The notes below the pieces were generated by a model. It was not told the DNA's origin. It worked only from the letters and a program-made list of their open reading frames with translations, and made no database searches. A program made the position numbers and the translations under genes. Shown piece by piece: positions 42,090 to 50,067 of a DNA stretch of 64,000 bases. The DNA is taken from contig OMVL01000003.1 in the NCBI GenBank assembly GCA_900314485.1, positions 1 to 64,000 on the forward strand, read 5' to 3'. Within the stretch, counting starts at the first letter, position 1. Each line of letters opens with the position of its first letter. This DNA comes from an uncultured Eubacteriales bacterium (GTDB lineage Bacteria > Bacillota > Clostridia > Oscillospirales > Oscillospiraceae).

Positions 42090-42688
42090 AGAAGTTGGTT
42101 GCACTTGTGCTAACCCTCTGTGCGATGCTGACCCTGACCGGCTGTTCCGGAAAATACCCGGAGCGGGCGGCGGACGGGAGCGCATGGAACAGAGACTGGA
42201 CGATTCTTGGCACTGTCCTCGGGGTAGAGGAGCCGGGCAACGGTCTGACGCTTTCGGAAAATCCGGTGGTACTCACGGGGGACGATACCCACTATGCCAC
42301 GTGGACCATCGGCGAAGCCGCAGCGTATACCAACGAGGACGGCAAAGAGACGGAGCTTTATGACGCCCAGCTCTATCTGCTCCTCTACGGCTGCGCCGAT
42401 GAAGCCGGCGCCGATGAAGCCGTCGCTGACTGGATCGAGCGGGAGCAGGAGGTCTACCAAATTACGGATGTGGTCTCGGAGAACTGTAACGGGCAGGCAT
42501 ACACCGTGCTGCTCTACGAGGTGGTTTCCGATACGAATCCCTACGCCCGGGGCGCAGTTGCCTTTGGCGTTTACGAAAACTATGCCGTCAGCGCTGAATT
42601 GACCTGCGTGGACAGCTTTACCGGCGACGCCCACGAGATTCTGACTGTTTTTCTCAACGGCTGTCATTACAGCGCAGAGCTGAACTGA
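42086..42688 (+). CDS. Lipoprotein, unknown function
   Basis: 200 residues with a clear lipoprotein signal (MKKLVALVLTL..LTGC, Cys near 20). The mature part is acidic and soluble (ADEAGADEAVADWIEREQEVYQ split by a tandem GADEA repeat). Overlaps the preceding gene by four bases. No known domain. Confidence 0.75.
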   Translation: MKKLVALVLTLCAMLTLTGCSGKYPERAADGSAWNRDWTILGTVLGVEEPGNGLTLSENPVVLTGDDTHYATWTIGEAAAYTNEDGKETELYDAQLYLLLYGCADEAGADEAVADWIEREQEVYQITDVVSENCNGQAYTVLLYEVVSDTNPYARGAVAFGVYENYAVSAELTCVDSFTGDAHEILTVFLNGCHYSAELN

Positions 42689-42700
42689 GGAGGGAACAGC

Positions 42701-43483
42701 ATGGGACTGTTTACGCCGAAAGAGCTGGAATACGATCCCAGCGTCCGTCAGACCGGTTTTAACCGCTACAAGCAGCTGATCTCCCTTTATGGGGCGGACT
42801 GGTTCAAAATCAACCTGTTTACTGTTCTTGGGGCGTTGCCTCTTGCCACCGGCATTGCCTTTGGCGTCATGTCATCCAGCGTTCTGGTGCTCATCCCCGT
42901 ATCCTTGCTGGGCGGCGCTGTCTTTGGCCCCTTTTTGGCAGGACTGTTTGACGCCATCCTGCGTGGTATGCGGGACGATCCCGGCAACTGGTGGGAGAAT
43001 TACAAGAAAAGCTGGAAACAGAACTGGAAGGGCAGCCTGATCCCCGGCGCACTTACCGGATTGATTGTGGGTATGCATCTCTTCATGGGCTTTCTGCTCT
43101 ACTGGTCACAGGTGTTCCCCGGCTGGGGAACGGTGGCGCTGTACTTGTTTTCCGGTATTCTGTTTTTCATTGTGACCGTGCTGTATTGGCCTCAGCTGGT
43201 GCTGTTTGACCTGAAAACTGGGGATAAGTTCCGCAATCTGATCCTGTTTGCGTCCAAATATCTTTGGAAGGTGCTGGGGACAGCGGTACTGCAGCTGCTC
43301 TGGTGGGGACTGACTGTCCTCTTCGCTCCGTGGACCCTGTTCCTTGTCCCTTTTCTGGGCTTCTGGTTCATTCTGTTTGTCAGCCTGTTGCGCATTTACG
43401 ACCAGCTGAATCAGGAGTTGCACATTGAGGAGTTGTTCTACCCAGACCGAGCCAAGGATTTGACGGATGAGGAGGAGTGGTAA
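42701..43483 (+). CDS. DUF624/YesL-like membrane protein
   Basis: 260 residues with five to six spans. The layout is that of YesL-type proteins: a start ending in YKQLISLYGADWFKINLFTVLGALPL, a GPFLAGLFDAILRGMRDDPGNWW loop, then paired spans. YesL-like proteins often lie near sugar ABC systems, which fits the neighbourhood. The molecular role is unknown. Confidence 0.7.
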   Translation: MGLFTPKELEYDPSVRQTGFNRYKQLISLYGADWFKINLFTVLGALPLATGIAFGVMSSSVLVLIPVSLLGGAVFGPFLAGLFDAILRGMRDDPGNWWENYKKSWKQNWKGSLIPGALTGLIVGMHLFMGFLLYWSQVFPGWGTVALYLFSGILFFIVTVLYWPQLVLFDLKTGDKFRNLILFASKYLWKVLGTAVLQLLWWGLTVLFAPWTLFLVPFLGFWFILFVSLLRIYDQLNQELHIEELFYPDRAKDLTDEEEW

Positions 43484-44001
43484 TGGAACCGGTCGCTGTA
43501 TGCCATACCACCATCACCCCGAAGTTGTTTCGGGAAAGCCATGCTGTGGTCTTTGACCGGAAAAAGCAGAGGACCCTGTTGCTCTGCGGCATTGTGTTTG
43601 CCGCCTTCGGTCTGGCCTTTCTGCTGGTGCAGTATTTGCTAAACCGCGTGATCGTTCTGGGCGGGCCGGTGCTGGTTATGGGACTGTTTGTCGTCGGCTG
43701 GTCTTTTGTGCTACCCCATTCGGAGTGCAGACGGAAGTATAAGATCATGTGCCAGAAAAACGGCGGCACTCCGGTGGAACGTAGGGTAACGTTTTATGAG
43801 AACGGACTCACCGTCGCCTCCAAAGGTGAGGTGCTGGCAGATATTGACTATGCGGAGATCAAGGAGCGGAAAGAGACGGAGCATCTGATTGTGCTGATCT
43901 GTGAGGATCGTACCGGGGTACTGGTGGAGAAGGCGGCGCTCTCCGAAGATGAATGGGAGAAGGCTCGCATGTTGATCGATCAGCAGGCTTCAGCAATATG
44001 A
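43483..44001 (+). CDS. YcxB-like membrane protein
   Basis: 172 residues, start in a one-base overlap behind GAGGAGG. Two spans (~32-50, 53-75) are followed by a cytoplasmic PH-like region (TFYENGLTVASKGEVLADIDYAEI, ERKETEHLIVLIC) typical of YcxB proteins. Last gene of the group. Confidence 0.72.
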   Translation: MEPVAVCHTTITPKLFRESHAVVFDRKKQRTLLLCGIVFAAFGLAFLLVQYLLNRVIVLGGPVLVMGLFVVGWSFVLPHSECRRKYKIMCQKNGGTPVERRVTFYENGLTVASKGEVLADIDYAEIKERKETEHLIVLICEDRTGVLVEKAALSEDEWEKARMLIDQQASAI

Positions 44002-44232
44002 ATAAGGAGATTCGAGAAATAATTCCTGTGCTTACTACGCTGTGCCGGGGAGAACAGGATAAACAGAAGAGTAGAGGCTGAAAGAAAAAGCCTCCTATGG
44101 TAAGCTGATGCAGGCGTCGAAAGCCAAAATCAAAATACCATAGGAGGTATCCCAAATGGGCGAGAGTCGTTTATCACAAGTCTCGTGTCAGCAGCGGCAC
44201 ACAGGCAAATTCAGCGGCAATAGAACAGAGAA
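44002..44232. other. Intergenic region with a 12-bp inverted repeat
   Basis: No gene supported. CCTCCTATGGTA (44091-44102) and its inverted copy (44136-44147) enclose 33 bases. On the - strand the second arm is followed by CTTTTTCTTT, so it could act as a terminator for something now lost; on the + strand the right arm doubles as a ribosome site for a short, uninteresting frame at 44156. It may be the edge of an old insertion element. Confidence 0.4.
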
Positions 44233-44268
44233 AGAGCCAGCCAACCCCTTTCGGGGCCAACTGGCTCT
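44233..44268 (-). terminator. Terminator of the yeiH operon
   Basis: AGAGCCAG / CTGGCTCT outer stem (44233-44240 with 44261-44268) and CCCC-TTTC-GGGG inner stem, followed on the - strand by TTTCTCTGTT. Confidence 0.65.
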
Positions 44269-44340
44269 CTTCGTTCACCGGGCGCTATCTTGCAATGCGC
44301 CTTTGTGTCAGAGACGGAATGACGAACGAAGGCGTTCGGC

Positions 44341-44676
44341 TCATTCCTCAGAGGGAGTGCCGCTCTTGAATTTCCGGTCTGCCCATACCCACAGGCGGTA
44401 CATGAGCCAGCCCCAGATCAGGAACAGGGCGATGATCACCCACATCGGAGTCTCGGAGGTGTAGGCATTGCTGTTGACAAAGCGCTGGAAGGCGGGAATG
44501 TCCGCATAATAGTAAGCGCCGGCGCCAAAATCCAGACTGTCGATCAGCCCAAGACCGTTTGCCATAATATAGATCGCAGTCACGACGGACACGATCAGGA
44601 TCAGCAGGGAAATGACGCTGCCGATCTTCCACTTTTTGACTGCCTTATGGGGAGCAGCTTGACGTTCTGCACTCAT
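44341..44676 (-). CDS. Small two-span membrane protein partnered with YeiH
   Basis: 111 residues with two spans (~residues 14-36 and 72-90), an external loop rich in Tyr (GAYYYADIP) and a charged tail. It follows yeiH after only 12 bases (a TTG at 44688 directly abuts the yeiH stop and may be the true start), so the two are co-expressed. No known family; probably an accessory subunit of the transporter. Confidence 0.7.
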   Translation of the reverse strand: MSAERQAAPHKAVKKWKIGSVISLLILIVSVVTAIYIMANGLGLIDSLDFGAGAYYYADIPAFQRFVNSNAYTSETPMWVIIALFLIWGWLMYRLWVWADRKFKSGTPSEE

Positions 44677-44688
44677 GGGAGAAAGCAA

Positions 44689-46056
44689 TTACGCTGCCAG
44701 GTTGGGCAGGGGGAAGAACTTGCCGGAGAGCAGGAGGTAGACAGCCAGGAAAGTCAGAACGATGTTGAACAGCTGGCCGACCACATACAGCGCCAGAGGC
44801 TTACCGCCCTGCAGCTGGTCCTTGATCTCGCGGAAGTTGGTGTCCAGACCGATGCTGGTAAAGGCCAGCACGAAGGCCCAGTTCTTGTACTGATCCAGCA
44901 CAGAGTTAATGGAGGAGACAGCCTCTTTACCGGCTGCGGGCAGAACGATGAAGGAGGCGATCAGGCTGGCAGCGAAGAAACCCAGAATGAACTTGGGCAG
45001 ACGGTACCAGATCTCAGCGGCAGTGACCTTGTTCTCGCTGCCGGGCTTCTTCTCCACACGGGTGGTAAAGAACACGGCCACGGCGAAAGCAATGAAGCCG
45101 ATCAGAATGTTCTGAATAGACTTGACCAGAACGGCGACAGTCTGTGCGGTCTCGCCCAGAGCGGTGCCAGCCACGGTGACTGCGCCGGTGGAGTCAATGG
45201 TGCCGCCAATCAGCGCACCGCCCATCAGTTCGCCCAAGCCGATTGCACGGATAATAAGCGGCTCAAAGACCATCATCAGAACGGTGAACAGAATGGAGAT
45301 AGAAACGGACAGAGACAGATCGGTTTTCTTTGCCTTGGAGGCGGCGCCGGCAGCAATGGCTGCGCTGGTGCCGCAGACGCTGGTGGCGGTGGACAGGGTG
45401 ATAATCAGCGGCTTGTTGTCGATCTTCAGCACACGGGTGCCGAAGAACCACATAAAGATGATGACAATGGGGGTGACGATCCAGGCAATCCCCAGACCGT
45501 ACAGGCCGAAGTTAATGATGTTGGAAAACAGCACAGAGAAACCCATGATGACCAGACCGGCCTTGATGTAATACTCGGTCTGAACGGCGGGCTTCAGCCA
45601 GTCGGGAACGCCAACAGTGTTGGAGATGATCAGGCCAACGGCAATGGCAAAGAAAGCCCACTCCAGATAGCGGTTAAAGGTGTACTCGGCGCTGATAAAC
45701 CGGACGAGAATGGCCAGGACAAACAGCACAGCAAAGGCAGGCACATACTTTTTGGCCGCAGTGCCCTTGAGCGCGTTGCCGGCAGTAAATAGCACACCCA
45801 GCACTACAAAGGACAGGATCAGCTTGCCCAGCAGGCCGAGAGAGAACTGATCCAGGGGGCTGACGCCGTTGCCCCAGGTGGAGAACTTGGCAGCGCTGAA
45901 GTCAAAGGCACCGGTCAGCACGCCAATGGCGCCGATGATAATGACGATGAAGCCGATCCAGACGGCCTGCCAGTCATCCTGCTTGTAAAGGTCGCTCCAC
46001 TTAAATTTTTCTGTGGTTACCAGCTCTTCGCCGGCAGTATTTGTTTTCTCACTCAT
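44689..46056 (-). CDS. yeiH: YeiH-family putative sulfate/sulfur anion exporter
   Basis: 455 residues, about twelve predicted spans. Belongs to the conserved YeiH (UPF0324) family by LSTATSVCGTSAAIAAG, GGTIDSTGAVTVAGTALG and AFTSIGLDTNFREIK. Members are annotated as putative sulfate exporters and are often under cysteine or sulfur control. The leader here, with a Cys-rich ORF and terminator, supports a sulfur link. The start at 46056 follows GAGGAG by nine bases; a GTG at 46065 is too close to that site. Confidence 0.88.
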   Translation of the reverse strand: MSEKTNTAGEELVTTEKFKWSDLYKQDDWQAVWIGFIVIIIGAIGVLTGAFDFSAAKFSTWGNGVSPLDQFSLGLLGKLILSFVVLGVLFTAGNALKGTAAKKYVPAFAVLFVLAILVRFISAEYTFNRYLEWAFFAIAVGLIISNTVGVPDWLKPAVQTEYYIKAGLVIMGFSVLFSNIINFGLYGLGIAWIVTPIVIIFMWFFGTRVLKIDNKPLIITLSTATSVCGTSAAIAAGAASKAKKTDLSLSVSISILFTVLMMVFEPLIIRAIGLGELMGGALIGGTIDSTGAVTVAGTALGETAQTVAVLVKSIQNILIGFIAFAVAVFFTTRVEKKPGSENKVTAAEIWYRLPKFILGFFAASLIASFIVLPAAGKEAVSSINSVLDQYKNWAFVLAFTSIGLDTNFREIKDQLQGGKPLALYVVGQLFNIVLTFLAVYLLLSGKFFPLPNLAA

Positions 46057-46177
46057 GACTTTCACTCCTCAATTCTACAATACGATTTGGTCTGCCTCAG
46101 GCTTGCGTACGCATACATTCCATCCGGACAGGCCTGTGAGCGGAATTCAACCTGCTCCGCACCCGCCGTTGGGCACA

Positions 46178-46202
46178 AAAAAACAGGAGTTGATGCACTC
46201 CC
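46178..46202 (-). terminator. Leader terminator (attenuator) before yeiH
   Basis: On the - strand: GGAGT-GCATCA-ACTCC followed by TGTTTTTTT. Short stem but a long T-run. ACTCCC inside the leader ORF (46286-46291) could pair with its GGGAGT arm. Confidence 0.6.
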
Positions 46203-46232
46203 AAACGTAAGCATATGGTACCGTGAATTCCT

Positions 46233-46349
46233 TTAAAACAGGCATTTTTGTGCACAGCAAAAACACCCGACCATATCTTGCGCTCGGGAGTAAAGCATTC
46301 GTCCACATCGAAAGTTGCTGCGCAGCAGTCTCGGCAAAAGTGTCTGCAT
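46233..46349 (-). CDS. Cys-rich 38-residue leader ORF of yeiH
   Basis: ATG eight bases after AAAGGAG and ~45 bases after the predicted start of transcription. The peptide has five Cys, four of them in its last ten residues (GCFCCAQKCLF). The stop is ~30 bases before the leader terminator. This is the layout of an attenuator peptide whose translation senses charged tRNA-Cys. It has no membrane or signal segment, so a leader role is more likely than a product role. A longer overlapping frame (46097-46357) lacks spacing to the ribosome site. Confidence 0.55.
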   Translation of the reverse strand: MQTLLPRLLRSNFRCGRMLYSRAQDMVGCFCCAQKCLF

Positions 46350-46377
46350 AATCGCATCTCCTTTAATTTTAATAACC

Positions 46378-46430
46378 TACTTGACCAGCAGGTATATGTG
46401 AATTATAATATAACATGAAGTGAGCGTCAA
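46378..46430 (-). promoter_or_regulatory. yeiH promoter with adjacent operator-like palindrome
   Basis: On the - strand: TTGACG (46425-46430), 17-bp spacer, perfect TATAAT (46402-46407). Just downstream, CCTGCTGG-T-CAAGTAGG (46382-46398 region) is an imperfect palindrome that could bind a repressor. Confidence 0.7.
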
Positions 46431-46540
46431 TAGCAGGATCCACATTTCAAAATGAAGCCGGAGAAAACAAAATTCTTCCGGCGTTGGCATAAGGGTCAGT
46501 TGGAAAGTGACGGACTGAATTTGAGAATGAAGAGATCGCA

Positions 46541-46569
46541 TTGACATATCACCGGCTTTTGGATATACA
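46541..46569 (+). promoter_or_regulatory. Promoter of the metal/cofactor ABC and siroheme operon
   Basis: TTGACA, 17-bp spacer, TATACA. The 46431-46540 gap between the two divergent promoters holds nothing else obvious. Confidence 0.65.
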
Positions 46570-46650
46570 ATAAGCGTTTACATACAACTTCATCTGCATC
46601 TCCGGTTGCCGGTGAAAGCGGATAGATGCCGGAAAAGAGGGGGTCTCTCT

Positions 46651-47676
46651 ATGAAAAAGAGTATATGTCTTGCCGCGGTCATGGCCATGCTGATGCTGCT
46701 TGCGTCCTGTAAAGCAGTATCAGATACATCGGCAGAAGCGTCTGTTTCCGCAGCGCCTGCTGCGCAGGAAAACAGTGTATCCGGGCAATCGGATGTGCCG
46801 GAACAGACGGAGGACGAGTTTGTCACCGTGACGGATGACCTGGACCGGGAGGTGACAGTCCAAAAGCACCCCCAGCGGGTGGCAACGCTCATTGGCAGCT
46901 TTGCCGATATATGGAGCCTTGCCGGCGGTGCGGACAGCATTGTCGCAACCGCTGACGACACCTGGACCTCCTTTGACTTGGAACTGGGAGAGGATGTTGT
47001 GAATCTGGGGGGAGTTAAGGAGATTCGCCTGGAGCAGCTGCTGGCTTCAGAGCCGGAGCTGATCATTGCCAGCACCAACACCTCCATTGACGTGGAGCTG
47101 CTGCCCACCTTTGAGGAACTGGGCTATACCGTCCTTTATTTTGAGGTTGACAGCTTTGAGGAGTATCTCCACATGCTGGACATCTGCACTCAAATTACCG
47201 GCGAGGAGGAGAATTACACCCTATACGGCAGCGATGTTCAGACTCAGGTGGACGCCGCCATTGCCCTGCAGGACGGCAGCGAGCCGTCTGTTCTCTATAT
47301 CCGTGCCTCCGGCTCCAGCGTCAAGGTAAAGGGCAGCGAGGGCAACGTGCTGGGCGAGATGCTTGCCGCACTGGGCTGCCGGAACATTGCCGATGAAGAC
47401 GAGTCTCTGCTGGAGGACCTGAGCATTGAGGCGATTCTGGCAGAGGATCCTGACTACATCTTTATCGTCTGCCAGGGCTCTGACCCGACAGACGCCGAGG
47501 CACTTCTGGATGAAACACTTCTGTCCAACCCCGCCTGGGCAACGCTGCGGGCCGTGGAAGAGGGCAGATGCTATGTGATGGAGCACAGACTCTACAACCT
47601 GAAACCGAACGATCAGTGGGGAACAGCCTATGAAAAGCTTGCCCGGATTCTCTATGGAGAGCAGACAACGGAATAA
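46651..47676 (+). CDS. Substrate-binding lipoprotein of an iron/cofactor ABC transporter
   Basis: 341 residues. Lipobox LLASC. The mature protein is a class III binding protein of the FepB/BtuF type: VTDDLDREVTVQKHPQRVATL, then GGVKEIRLEQLLASEPELII, ending NDQWGTAYEKLARILYG. Such proteins bind siderophores, haem, cobalamin or other tetrapyrroles. The genes after it make siroheme, so a metal or tetrapyrrole ligand is likely. The start at 46651 is at the Met before the signal sequence. Confidence 0.88.
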   Translation: MKKSICLAAVMAMLMLLASCKAVSDTSAEASVSAAPAAQENSVSGQSDVPEQTEDEFVTVTDDLDREVTVQKHPQRVATLIGSFADIWSLAGGADSIVATADDTWTSFDLELGEDVVNLGGVKEIRLEQLLASEPELIIASTNTSIDVELLPTFEELGYTVLYFEVDSFEEYLHMLDICTQITGEEENYTLYGSDVQTQVDAAIALQDGSEPSVLYIRASGSSVKVKGSEGNVLGEMLAALGCRNIADEDESLLEDLSIEAILAEDPDYIFIVCQGSDPTDAEALLDETLLSNPAWATLRAVEEGRCYVMEHRLYNLKPNDQWGTAYEKLARILYGEQTTE

Positions 47677-48664
47677 AAAGCGGGTAAGGATCAGCGCCGC
47701 TCTGTTTGCCGCCGTGCTTGTCGCGGCGGCTATGAGTATTTGCCTGGGACCGGTGACATTGCCCCTCAGCCAGATTGGGCCGGTGCTGCTGAGACAGGAT
47801 ACGGAGAGCGTTGCCGCCCGGATTGTGCTCTTTTCCCGTCTGCCCCGCACCTGGGGCACTCTGCTGGCGGGGGCGGCGCTGGCGGTGTCCGGCGCAGTCA
47901 TTCAGAGCGTGCTGGAAAACCCGTTGGCCGCCCCGAATGTCATCGGTGTCAATACCGGTGCAGGGCTGGCGGTGGCTGTCTGCTGCGCTATTGTGCCCGG
48001 CGCATTGTGGCTGACGCCCGTTGCAGCCTTCGTGGGCGCGCTGGCGGGCGTGCTGCTGGTGCTGCTCATCGGAGAGCGGACGGGCGCCTCCCGACTGACG
48101 CTGGTGCTGGCGGGAATTGCCGTCTCTGCTGTCTTCTCCGGGGCGGTGGATCTCATCCTCACCTTTGTTCCCGAAGCCCTGAGCGCCTACTCCGACTTTC
48201 GCATCGGCGGCTTTTCCGGCATTACGATGCGAAAGGTGGCCCCGGCTGCCGCAGTCATCGGCGCTGCGTTTGTGACGGCCCTCTCCTTATCGCCCCAGAT
48301 GGAAGTGCTGGCCCTTGGGGCGGATACCGCCCACAGCCTTGGCCTTCGGGTGCGGCCTGTGAGAGTGGCATTGCTCTGCGCCGCAGCAGCCCTTGCCGGG
48401 GCAGCGGTCAGCATGGCGGGACTGCTGGGCTTTGTGGGACTCATCGTTCCCCATGCCGCCCGAAAGGCGGCGGGAGGAGAGAGCCTGCCGCTGCTGGTCT
48501 ATTCCGCCCTTGGGGGCGCCGCCTTTGTGACGCTTTGCGACCTCTTGGCCCGGACGGTCTTCGCACCCTATGAGCTGCCGGTAGGCGTGGTGCTGTCCTT
48601 TTTGGGCGGACCGTTCTTCCTCTGGCTCATCCTGCGGCAGAAGGGAGGACACAGAGGTGCTTGA
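47630..48664 (+). CDS. FecCD-family ABC permease
   Basis: 344 residues, about ten spans, typical of the iron-siderophore/B12 group (LPRTWGTLLAGAALAVSGAVIQ, NPLAAPNVIGVNTGAGLA, LLGFVGLIVPHAAR, PVGVVLSFLGGPFFLWL). The N-terminal overlap with the binding-protein gene is 47 bases from this ATG; an internal ATG at 47654 is a possible start. Confidence 0.92.
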   Translation: MKSLPGFSMESRQRNKKRVRISAALFAAVLVAAAMSICLGPVTLPLSQIGPVLLRQDTESVAARIVLFSRLPRTWGTLLAGAALAVSGAVIQSVLENPLAAPNVIGVNTGAGLAVAVCCAIVPGALWLTPVAAFVGALAGVLLVLLIGERTGASRLTLVLAGIAVSAVFSGAVDLILTFVPEALSAYSDFRIGGFSGITMRKVAPAAAVIGAAFVTALSLSPQMEVLALGADTAHSLGLRVRPVRVALLCAAAALAGAAVSMAGLLGFVGLIVPHAARKAAGGESLPLLVYSALGGAAFVTLCDLLARTVFAPYELPVGVVLSFLGGPFFLWLILRQKGGHRGA

Positions 48665-49418
48665 ACTGTCACACGTCTCTGCCGAATATTTCGGGAAAAC
48701 CGCACTGCGGGAGGTCAGTCTCACCTTCCAGCCGGGCCAGGTGCTGGCCATCGTGGGGCCAAACGGAGGGGGAAAGAGCACCCTTCTGAAAACAGCCATC
48801 GGGCTTCTGCCTCCAACGACGGGAACCATTATATTGGACGGCAGTCCGCTGAAAGCGCTGAACGCAAAGCAGATCGCCCAAAAGGTGTCCTATCTGCCCC
48901 AGTCCCGCAGTGTGCCGGACATTACCGCCCGGCGCATGGTAATGCACGGCCGCTTCCCTCACATGAGCTATCCCCGGCGTTATACGGATGCCGACCGACA
49001 GATCGTGATCGAGGCGCTGAAACAGGCGGATGCACTGGAACTGGCAGATCGATCCGTCAAGACCCTCAGCGGCGGACAGCGGCAGAAGATTTATCTCGCT
49101 ATGGCGCTGGCGCAGCAAACCGGCACCATCCTCATGGACGAGCCGACCACCTACCTGGACATTGCCCATCAGCTCCAGGTCATTGCCCTGGCCCGGAAAC
49201 TGGCGGCCCAAGGCAAGGCGGTAGTGCTGGTGCTCCACGACCTGCCCATGGCCCTGGCCGGGGCCGATCGGCTGGCCGTGCTGCACAAGGGGGCGCTGGC
49301 TGCCCTGGGTACACCGGAGGAGATCTATGCCAGCGGCATCATACCGAAAACATTTGGCGTGGCTCTGTACAGGATGCAGACGGAGAACGGATGGCAATAT
49401 TACTGCTGCCCGCAATAG
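48657..49418 (+). CDS. FepC/BtuD-type ABC transporter ATPase
   Basis: 253 residues, GTG start behind GGGAGG and overlapping the permease stop. Walker A GPNGGGKST, Q-loop SYLPQSR, signature LSGGQRQKIYLAMAL, Walker B ILMDEPTTYLD, switch LHDLP. It powers the permease above. Confidence 0.94.
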   Translation: MLELSHVSAEYFGKTALREVSLTFQPGQVLAIVGPNGGGKSTLLKTAIGLLPPTTGTIILDGSPLKALNAKQIAQKVSYLPQSRSVPDITARRMVMHGRFPHMSYPRRYTDADRQIVIEALKQADALELADRSVKTLSGGQRQKIYLAMALAQQTGTILMDEPTTYLDIAHQLQVIALARKLAAQGKAVVLVLHDLPMALAGADRLAVLHKGALAALGTPEEIYASGIIPKTFGVALYRMQTENGWQYYCCPQ

Positions 49419-49437
49419 TATAAGGAAGTGAGAGTAG

Positions 49438-50067
49438 ATGGCATATTTCCCGCTTTTTGTGGACCTGGAGGGCTGCAGGGGGCTGATCATCGGCGGCGGA
49501 AAGACAGCGTTGGGGAAGGCAAAGCGGCTGCTGGACTATGGGCCGAGGCTCACCGTGATCGCACCGGAGGTACTGCCGGAGCTGGAGAACCTGCCCGGTG
49601 TCGCCGTCATTCCCAGAGCGTTTCAGACGGATGATTTAAACGGAGATGATACGTTTGTGATCGCGGCGACGAATGACCGGCAAATCAATCACGAAATATC
49701 CGTGCTTTGCAAGAAGGGGAGGATTCCCGTCAATGTGGTGGACACGCCGGAGGACTGCACCTTTCTCTTTCCCTGCCTGGTGCGTCGGGGACCGCTGAGC
49801 ATTGGTATCTCCACAGGGGGAGCCAGCCCCACCGGGGCAATTTATGTCAAAAATCAGATCAATGGCCTGCTGCCGGATACGATGGGGGAGATCCTATCCT
49901 GGCTGGACAGTCAGCGGGGGCCGATGAAGCAAAAAGTCGGCAGTGAAGAGACGAGGAAGGTGATCTTCCAGCGGCTATTTGAGCGCTGTCTCAGTCTGAA
50001 CCGCCCCCTGACGGCGGAGGAAACGCAAAGCCTGATGGAGGCGGCAGAAGGGGGGAGGCAGCGTTGA
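49438..50067 (+). CDS. Precorrin-2 dehydrogenase / sirohydrochlorin ferrochelatase (siroheme synthase)
   Basis: 209 residues. The NAD-binding start IIGGGKTALGKAKRLLDYG is followed by the Met8/CysG-N fold (NVVDTPEDCTFLFPCLVRRGPLSIGISTGG with the conserved Asp). It oxidises precorrin-2 to sirohydrochlorin and may insert iron. It lacks the methyltransferase module of E. coli CysG, which is in the next gene. The substrate chain ends in siroheme for the sulfite reductase at 51823-52683. Confidence 0.93.
   Translation: MAYFPLFVDLEGCRGLIIGGGKTALGKAKRLLDYGPRLTVIAPEVLPELENLPGVAVIPRAFQTDDLNGDDTFVIAATNDRQINHEISVLCKKGRIPVNVVDTPEDCTFLFPCLVRRGPLSIGISTGGASPTGAIYVKNQINGLLPDTMGEILSWLDSQRGPMKQKVGSEETRKVIFQRLFERCLSLNRPLTAEETQSLMEAAEGGRQR

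Noticed and set aside
44156..44464. 102-codon frame after an AGGAGG-like site
   Set aside because: It runs through a terminator and into the antisense of the YeiH partner gene, with no protein-like features.
46097..46357. 86-codon frame in the yeiH leader
   Set aside because: Its ATG touches the ribosome site with no spacing and it runs through the terminator; the 38-codon frame fits better.
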